Shown: positions 41,220 to 46,573 of the stretch, in pieces | Position numbering within the stretch: the first letter of the stretch is position 1 | How the letters are laid out: each line of letters begins with the position of its first letter | Source: Verrucomicrobiota bacterium | GTDB lineage: Bacteria; Verrucomicrobiota; Verrucomicrobiia; Opitutales; Opitutaceae | Assembly (NCBI GenBank): GCA_018239845.1 | Contig: JAFEGO010000068.1 | Span: 1 to 46,573 of the forward strand | Direction: 5' to 3' | Length of the DNA stretch: 46,573 bases | Notes under the pieces: model-generated | What the model was told of the DNA's origin: nothing | What the model saw: the letters and a program-made list of their open reading frames with translations, nothing else | Database searches by the model: none | Translations under genes and position numbers: made by a program

Positions 41220-43526
41220 ATGTCCGACCTCACCCCCGGTTCCCGGCTCGGCTACACGTTTCCCACTGCGCGCCTCAAGCGCGGTCACGCCTATGGCAAC
41301 GCGCTTGTTTACGCCGCGCTCGACCAGCACACCGACATCGGCAGCGAGCCGCACACCGCGCGCCTCGGCCTGCGTGATGCCTACGATCAGCACTACTACC
41401 TCTTCGGCTGGCAGGTCTCGCTCTACTCCGCCAAAGGGGACGCCGCGGAATCGCTTGAGACCCATTTTGCTCCCGCCAGTCAGAGCACGACGCTGAAGCT
41501 CAGCCGCAACCGCGTGGCGAAGAAATTCATTTTACCCTATGAGAACAACCTCCTGCGCTCCGCGCATTTTCTCTTCGAGGCCGACCGTGGGCAGGTTGAT
41601 TGCACGCTGCGTTCTCGCGCCGTTTTTCCCGCTGGCACCCAGGTCACGCAAGGCGACCAAAAGGGCCACGCCTATCTCTCGATTCAGTACGCCCACGGCC
41701 CCGTCGCCGTGATCTGGGGCAGTGGATCGCTGCGTATGTTTTCGCTCAAGTCCGTCCCGGAGGATCGCATTGAGTGCACCGCTGAATTTGCCTGGGAGGG
41801 TGGCGACGCCTGCGCGCTCTCGTTCGCCTACTCGCACCGCGGCCTGCATGTGCCGCTGGCCAATGTCCAGGAGCTGTACCAAGCCGACGCCGGTTCGCCT
41901 GCGAGCCATCTGCGCCGCGTCCGCGTGATCGAGGCGGAGAACGCCATCGCCGTCCAGCGTCACCTCGACACCTGCCGGCTCTGGACGCCCGATGCGGCAA
42001 TCACGGACGGGGCGCATTGGGCGAAGCTTAACCAGCTCCGCGATTACCAGGAGTACCGTCAGGGCGCGGGTTTCAGCAACAACCCGCCCTCCGATGTCTT
42101 CGTGTGCCGCGACACCTTTTGGTTTCTCGTCAGCTCGAATTACTACGGACAGGCCTGGTCGCGCCGCATGCTGGATTTCTGGTTTGCCCGTGGCGTCGAG
42201 CCCAACGGCAAGGTTATCGAGTACGTCCATGCTTCAAGCGAGCCGCTCTACCGCGACGACTACGGGCTCAACATCAACGACAACACGCCGCTCCTCCTCA
42301 TCGCTGCGCACCACTACTACGCGTTGAGCGGCGACGCGGGTTTTCTCACCGCGCACTACGCTGCGGTGCTGCGCATCGCCAACTACATCCTCGACCAGCG
42401 CAACGCCGACGGTCTCGTCTGGTGCCGTTCGCGCGATGCGTTCGTGCGCGGCCTCTGTGGCTGGCGCAATTGCACCGGCAAGTACTCGCTCACAGGAGCT
42501 GTCACGGAGATCAACGCCGAGTGCCATCGCGCGCTCGACGTCGTGGCCGAACTGGCCGCGGCCAGCGGCGACCGCGCCAATGCCGCGCGCTTCAAGTCCG
42601 CCGCCGCCGCCCTGCACACCGCGATCAACCGCCACCTTCGCTCCGACACGACGCACAATCCGTTTTATCTGCTTAACATTGCGGCCGACGGCCAGCGCAT
42701 CGACCAGCTCACGGGCGACTTGCTATTTCCCGCGCTCTTCGGGGTCGCCCCTAAGATCACGGCGCGAGCGTTGCTCACCGAGTTGTTTAACGAGCGCTTC
42801 TGGCTCGGCTTGCCGAGCGAGGCAGGGGGCATCCGCACGATCAGCTCGGCCGACCCGGGCTATATCGCCAAGGCTGATCCTGCGACCTATGGCTTGCAGG
42901 GTGGGGTGTGGCCCAATCTCGCTCTCTGGTCCGCCCGCGCCGCGTCCGACGCCGGTCTGCCAGAGCTGATCGTCAAGGCCCTGCGCGCGACGCGTCTGCT
43001 CGGCGACCGCGCAGACTTTGAGCGGGCGAATGTCACGCCCGGCGAATTTCCCGAGTACTACAACGGCGACGATCTCGTGCAGCGCGGCTGCCCACGCAGC
43101 ACGTTCATCCACGGCAGCTACCTGTGGGCGGCGTGGGAAGGGTTCCTCGGCCTCACGCCGCGTGCAGATGTCCTCGAAGTTAATCCGGTCCTCCCTGCCG
43201 GCTGGGACTGGACGGCGCTTTCCAATATCCCGTATCGCGGTGGCCCGCTGACGCTGCTCGCCGAGCGGCGCACCAAGACGCTCTACACCACCGCCCGTGT
43301 GAAGACGAAGTGGAAGCAGGTGGTCGTTCCGGCGGCGTTACAGGACGACTACCGCCTCGAAAGCGAAACGCCGGTCTTCTGGCTTGTCACGCCGCGCGAG
43401 GTGCTCGCCGCGAGCGACGCGGCGGCCTCCGCCAAACTCGTTTCTCGCGCGACAGGCAAGGTGGTCGCGCAGCTCACGATTCCCGCCGGCAAACTCGTCC
43501 GTAAAAAACTTTCGCTCCGCCGATGA
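41220..43526 (+). CDS. Six-hairpin glycosidase-like protein (large)
   Basis: A 768-aa protein without a signal peptide. The N-terminal 240 residues look like a beta-sandwich (strand-rich, LGYTFPTARL, LLRSAHFLFEADRG). Residues about 260-650 are helical with repeated hairpins of the alpha/alpha-six-barrel glycosidases (MGH1-like, GH63/GH133 type): NINDNTPLLLIAAHHYYALSGD near 350, GGVWPNLALW near 560 and GEFPEYYNGDD near 608. A C-terminal beta-domain begins with PYRGGPLTL. The likely role is intracellular cleavage of an imported oligosaccharide. Catalytic acids cannot be assigned with confidence. It overlaps the next gene by 4 bases. Confidence 0.8.
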   Translation: MSDLTPGSRLGYTFPTARLKRGHAYGNALVYAALDQHTDIGSEPHTARLGLRDAYDQHYYLFGWQVSLYSAKGDAAESLETHFAPASQSTTLKLSRNRVAKKFILPYENNLLRSAHFLFEADRGQVDCTLRSRAVFPAGTQVTQGDQKGHAYLSIQYAHGPVAVIWGSGSLRMFSLKSVPEDRIECTAEFAWEGGDACALSFAYSHRGLHVPLANVQELYQADAGSPASHLRRVRVIEAENAIAVQRHLDTCRLWTPDAAITDGAHWAKLNQLRDYQEYRQGAGFSNNPPSDVFVCRDTFWFLVSSNYYGQAWSRRMLDFWFARGVEPNGKVIEYVHASSEPLYRDDYGLNINDNTPLLLIAAHHYYALSGDAGFLTAHYAAVLRIANYILDQRNADGLVWCRSRDAFVRGLCGWRNCTGKYSLTGAVTEINAECHRALDVVAELAAASGDRANAARFKSAAAALHTAINRHLRSDTTHNPFYLLNIAADGQRIDQLTGDLLFPALFGVAPKITARALLTELFNERFWLGLPSEAGGIRTISSADPGYIAKADPATYGLQGGVWPNLALWSARAASDAGLPELIVKALRATRLLGDRADFERANVTPGEFPEYYNGDDLVQRGCPRSTFIHGSYLWAAWEGFLGLTPRADVLEVNPVLPAGWDWTALSNIPYRGGPLTLLAERRTKTLYTTARVKTKWKQVVVPAALQDDYRLESETPVFWLVTPREVLAASDAAASAKLVSRATGKVVAQLTIPAGKLVRKKLSLRR

Positions 43527-44728
43527 CCACCGCTCCGTCCCAACTCGATCCCGAACTCGCCGAGGCCTACGTCGCCTGCGCGGACCTCAACGTCCTGAAG
43601 GCGCTGAATCCGAAGATCTTCTTCGGCTACTTCTCGGTCTGCGCCGATCCCACGCAGGGTCACGGCTCCAACACCACCTATCCCGGTCTCGACTGGGGCC
43701 AGTCGGCCGAGGCGCTGCTCTGGCTCGGCCGCAAGGCCGAGGTGCTCGCGAGCTGGGACTACGTGAAATCCTTCCTGCGCGAGGACGGCCTGATCCCATT
43801 TGCGATCACCCCCGATCAGGCCGGCACGACGGTCTGGGTCGAACTGGCTGCTTATAAGGAAAAGTTTCCAATGCCCATCGCCGCCAACGGCGGCATCTAC
43901 AAGCACTGGTTCCCGGGCAACCCGCTCTTCGTCCTCGCCAACACCACGTTTCTCCAGATGGCCGACGCCATCTACCGGCACACGAGCGACCGCGCCTGGC
44001 TCGCCGCGCAGCGCGCCGTGCTGCGCCCGGCGACCGACTGGCTCATGCAGCAGGTCTCGGCCGAGGGTCTCGTGCCCGGCGGCGGTTTCTACCTCGAGCG
44101 GCCCAGCCGTCTCGACTACGACGGCGTCACCCAGTGCTACGTCGCTCACGCGCTGCGGCTCGCAGCGTCGCTGCTCGATGATCCCGCCTGTGCCGCCGTG
44201 GCCGACCGCATGAGGGACGCTTTCCGCCGGAAATTCTGGGCCGGCGACCATTGCGTCGAATACATCAATCCCGAGCACGGTCCGATCTCGCACCATGGTT
44301 TCACCGATGTGGACTGGGCGGCCATCGCGACGGGCATGGCAACGCCCGAACAGATCGCCGTGCTCTGGCCGAAGATCCGCGCCGAACCGGATTTCGTTTA
44401 CAACGGCATCCCCACCGGCATCGCGACGCGCCCCGAGACCTACGAGGCGTGGGAGATGCAGAACCTCGACCGGCACGACCTCGCCGCGATGGGTCGCGTC
44501 TGGTACCTTGAGGCTTGGGCACGCTCGGTGATGGGCGACCGGGAGGGCGTGCTGGAATCGCTGCGCAAGGTCACGCGCAAAGGCCGGGCCAATAACTGGA
44601 GCTGGCACGAGCGCTACTACTCGGAGCGCACCGGCGATCTCAGCAGCTATCGCATCAACACCTACTGCGAGTACCCCGCGAACTTCATCCGTATCGTCCA
44701 CCGCTTCGTGCTCGGCGCGCAAAAATAA
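43523..44728 (+). CDS. Six-hairpin glycosidase-like protein (short)
   Basis: A 401-aa soluble protein of the alpha/alpha-toroid type, without a signal peptide. Features are YPGLDWGQSAEALLWLG (near 53-69), a helical repeat layout, FYLERPSRLDYDGVTQCYVAHAL near 190-210, and a C-terminal block with ETYEAWEMQ. It lacks the beta-sandwich of the preceding protein and looks like the catalytic barrel alone. Its ATG overlaps the previous stop (ATGA at 43523-43526), and its stop directly abuts the next ATG. It probably acts with the neighbouring glycosidases on one substrate. The exact GH family is not assigned. Confidence 0.78.
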   Translation: MTTAPSQLDPELAEAYVACADLNVLKALNPKIFFGYFSVCADPTQGHGSNTTYPGLDWGQSAEALLWLGRKAEVLASWDYVKSFLREDGLIPFAITPDQAGTTVWVELAAYKEKFPMPIAANGGIYKHWFPGNPLFVLANTTFLQMADAIYRHTSDRAWLAAQRAVLRPATDWLMQQVSAEGLVPGGGFYLERPSRLDYDGVTQCYVAHALRLAASLLDDPACAAVADRMRDAFRRKFWAGDHCVEYINPEHGPISHHGFTDVDWAAIATGMATPEQIAVLWPKIRAEPDFVYNGIPTGIATRPETYEAWEMQNLDRHDLAAMGRVWYLEAWARSVMGDREGVLESLRKVTRKGRANNWSWHERYYSERTGDLSSYRINTYCEYPANFIRIVHRFVLGAQK

Positions 44729-46573
44729 ATGAGCCAGGCGGCGACCATTCCCTTTCAGACCCCGCGCACCGGACCCCGGCGCGAACCGGGGCAGATCGTC
44801 GACGCCGCGTACCGTCGCGAGGGTAAGCTCCGTTACACGGCGGAGAACGGCGAGATCGTCGGGCGCAACGGCGAGTATTTTAACAACCGCCCGCTTTACT
44901 GTAATCAGAGCACGGAGGGCGCCGTGCTCACGGGCGACCGTCCGCTCGTGCGGCTGATCGCGAAACCCTTTCTCCACGGTGCGCTCGCGCTGGCGCTCGT
45001 GCGCGACGGGGCCGCCTGCTGGTTGCACGAGGCCGCAGAGGTCGAATCACGCTACCGCTGCGGGCGCATGACGTGGCGCTGCACCGATCCGGCGTGGCCG
45101 GGCGTGATCGTCACGCTCACCGCCGTGCCGTTGCCCGATACGGCGGGATTTGCCGTGCGTTTCCAGGCCAGCGGTCTGCGCGCAGGCGATCAACTCATCT
45201 GGGCCTATGGGGGCGCGCAACCGGAGCCCGACCCGCGCTGGAAATGGGACCCGGTGATGCAGGGCAATCCTGATATCGTGCGCAGCGGCGACCCGCGACG
45301 CGAAATGCTGCAGTACGGATTGGTGGCGGAATTTTGTAGAGGCAATGTCGTGAGCGTGACCGAGGATGCGTTTCGTGTCGCGGCTACCGCGACAGCGGAG
45401 CAGGCCGTGACCGGTCGCATCAGTCGCTCGGGCAAAGTCCAGGTCGCGGATGCATCGATCGCGAGCGAGCCATTGGCGCTGGCTGCGTCGAAAGCGGGCA
45501 TGCTGCCGCTGGCCTGCGGCACAGTGGCGCTGCGCGCGGGCGAGGATGAAATCTTCTTTGTGGCCGAGACCACGGCGAGTGAGAGCGCATTGGCCGACCC
45601 GGCGAAGGCGTTTCAGAACAGTATCGCGCACCAGGGCACCATCGAGCGGGCGTGCAGTATAAGTCCCGATGCACGGCTCGATGCGGCGCTGCTGGCGGTG
45701 AATCACGCGGTGGACGGCAACTGCGAGCGGGACCCGTATATTTTTCGTCATGGCTGCATGGCCTTCAGCTGCCGTTTTGTCGGCTGGCGCGTGATCTGCG
45801 GCGCGACGGCGCTCGGCGGGCATGAGCGGGTGCTGGGCAACGCGGTCTATACGATCGGTCTCCAGAAAAAAGTGGACCCTGAGCGCACGCGCGCGGTGGC
45901 GAGCACGTTGCGGTTGCTCACGCACGAGGGCAACGACTCACGCCTTTACGGGAAGGGCGCGCTCGACCGCGACTTTCCGATGTACGACGTGCAGAGCCAG
46001 TTCTTCGATCAGACGATCAACGACTGGCGCGCCACGGCCGATCCGGCGATGGAGCGGCTGCTGCGGCCCGCGCTCGAGCTGCACCTGGAGTGGCTGCGCG
46101 AGTGTTTCGACCCGGACGACGACGGGCTTTACGAGAGCTACATCAACACGCTGCCGACGGACTCGGTGTGGTACAACGGCGGCGGCAGCGTCGAGGCCTC
46201 GGCCTACGCCTTCACCGGCCACAAGGCCGCTGCCGACATGGCGCGGCGCGCGGGAGATTCGGAGGCGGAGTCGCGGCACCGCGTGCGGTGCGAAAAAATC
46301 CAACGCGGCCTGCGCGAACTGCTCTGGCTGCCCGAGCGCGGGCACTTTGGGCTGTACCGCGAACAGGGTGGCCACGGTCGTGTGCATTCCGATGCGTGGA
46401 CCTACAGCGTGTTTCTCGCCATTGACGCCGGTATCACGAGTGAGGACGAGGCGTTGCAGTCGCTTTATTTTACCGAGTGGGCGCTGGAGCGCATTCCGCT
46501 GCCGTTCGGCGGCGAGCTTTGCCAGCTCTCCAACTGGGTGCCGTGGAAGTGGTCGGTGCGAGACATGTTTGGC
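44729..46573 (+). CDS. DUF4450-like glycosidase-fold protein (cut by window end)
   Basis: An open frame of at least 615 codons from the ATG at 44729, which directly follows the previous stop (TAA-ATG), to the window edge with no stop. The N-terminus has no signal peptide. The pattern LRYTAENGEI-VGRNGEYFNNRPLYC (about 35-58) matches the start of DUF4450 proteins, which continue with a beta-sandwich and a six-hairpin barrel. The later part (VWYNGGGSVEASAYAF, SNWVPWKWSVRDMFG) fits the helical barrel. It is probably a third enzyme acting on the same glycan. I read the frame through to about 45900 codon by codon without a stop. Confidence 0.82.
   Translation, partial: MSQAATIPFQTPRTGPRREPGQIVDAAYRREGKLRYTAENGEIVGRNGEYFNNRPLYCNQSTEGAVLTGDRPLVRLIAKPFLHGALALALVRDGAACWLHEAAEVESRYRCGRMTWRCTDPAWPGVIVTLTAVPLPDTAGFAVRFQASGLRAGDQLIWAYGGAQPEPDPRWKWDPVMQGNPDIVRSGDPRREMLQYGLVAEFCRGNVVSVTEDAFRVAATATAEQAVTGRISRSGKVQVADASIASEPLALAASKAGMLPLACGTVALRAGEDEIFFVAETTASESALADPAKAFQNSIAHQGTIERACSISPDARLDAALLAVNHAVDGNCERDPYIFRHGCMAFSCRFVGWRVICGATALGGHERVLGNAVYTIGLQKKVDPERTRAVASTLRLLTHEGNDSRLYGKGALDRDFPMYDVQSQFFDQTINDWRATADPAMERLLRPALELHLEWLRECFDPDDDGLYESYINTLPTDSVWYNGGGSVEASAYAFTGHKAAADMARRAGDSEAESRHRVRCEKIQRGLRELLWLPERGHFGLYREQGGHGRVHSDAWTYSVFLAIDAGITSEDEALQSLYFTEWALERIPLPFGGELCQLSNWVPWKWSVRDMFG

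Noticed and set aside
43349..45028. A 559-codon minus-strand open frame opposite the glycosidase genes
   Set aside because: Spans three coupled plus-strand genes and shows no domain; typical antisense shadow.
1..46573. CRISPR arrays, insertion sequences, prophage, tRNA or rRNA genes, toxin-antitoxin pairs
   Set aside because: None seen: no regularly spaced long repeats, no transposase or integrase motifs, and no cloverleaf-like sequence noticed by eye. A tRNA scan was not possible.

Overview
The window is GC-rich, almost fully coding chromosomal DNA. It most likely comes from a verrucomicrobium of the Opitutaceae type. This is inferred from gene content: a PEP-CTERM protein together with an exosortase, three phytanoyl-CoA-type dioxygenases, a GxGYxYP-family protein, a DUF4450 protein, and few Shine-Dalgarno sequences. 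No rRNA, tRNA, CRISPR array or insertion sequence was seen.

Layout. 184-5247: a PEP-CTERM surface protein, a threonine aldolase-like enzyme, shikimate kinase, epoxyqueuosine reductase, then a convergent two-gene unit (hot-dog thioesterase and GT4 glycosyltransferase). 5248-10148: an AT-rich intergenic region with a palindrome, then a lipid unit of an ACP-dehydratase fusion, a ketosynthase, a short-chain reductase and an MGDG-synthase-like glycosyltransferase. 10164-15364 (minus strand): tsaE, thiL and a CPBP protease, then the pyrimidine operon pyrR-pyrB-pyrC. 15450-17487: an unknown small protein, a DUF2238 membrane protein and an exosortase. 17494-21254: a PhyH dioxygenase, a secreted FKBP isomerase with an extra N-terminal domain, and a GxGYxYP protein ending at a strong terminator.

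21356-31760 (minus strand) is one long chemosensory operon: CheW, CheR-TPR, CheW, a membrane receptor without HAMP, CheA with a C-terminal receiver, CheB, a histidine kinase with three N-terminal receivers, an Rcp1-like receiver, a small lipoprotein and a membrane protein. It resembles Wsp/ACF-type systems, but its output is a histidine kinase and a single-domain receiver instead of a diguanylate cyclase. 31761-37267: a large intergenic region with a second copy of the palindrome seen at 5.4 kb, then fumC, a second PhyH dioxygenase, tag, a Kef-like antiporter and a WYL regulator.

37353-46573 (plus strand, open at the window edge) looks like one carbohydrate-use operon. It holds a DeoR regulator with its own palindrome, an aldolase-fold protein lacking key active-site residues, a PfkB kinase, a free-standing lipoyl-domain protein, a third PhyH dioxygenase, and three six-hairpin glycosidase-like proteins without signal peptides.

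Best candidates for undescribed biology: (1) the 37.3-46.6 kb catabolic cluster with its altered aldolase and lone lipoyl domain; (2) the 3.7-10.1 kb lipid or polyene-glycolipid locus; (3) the Wsp-like chemosensory operon with kinase output. The palindrome TACCGGAAWTCCGGTA lies upstream of both (2) and (3) and may be a shared operator.
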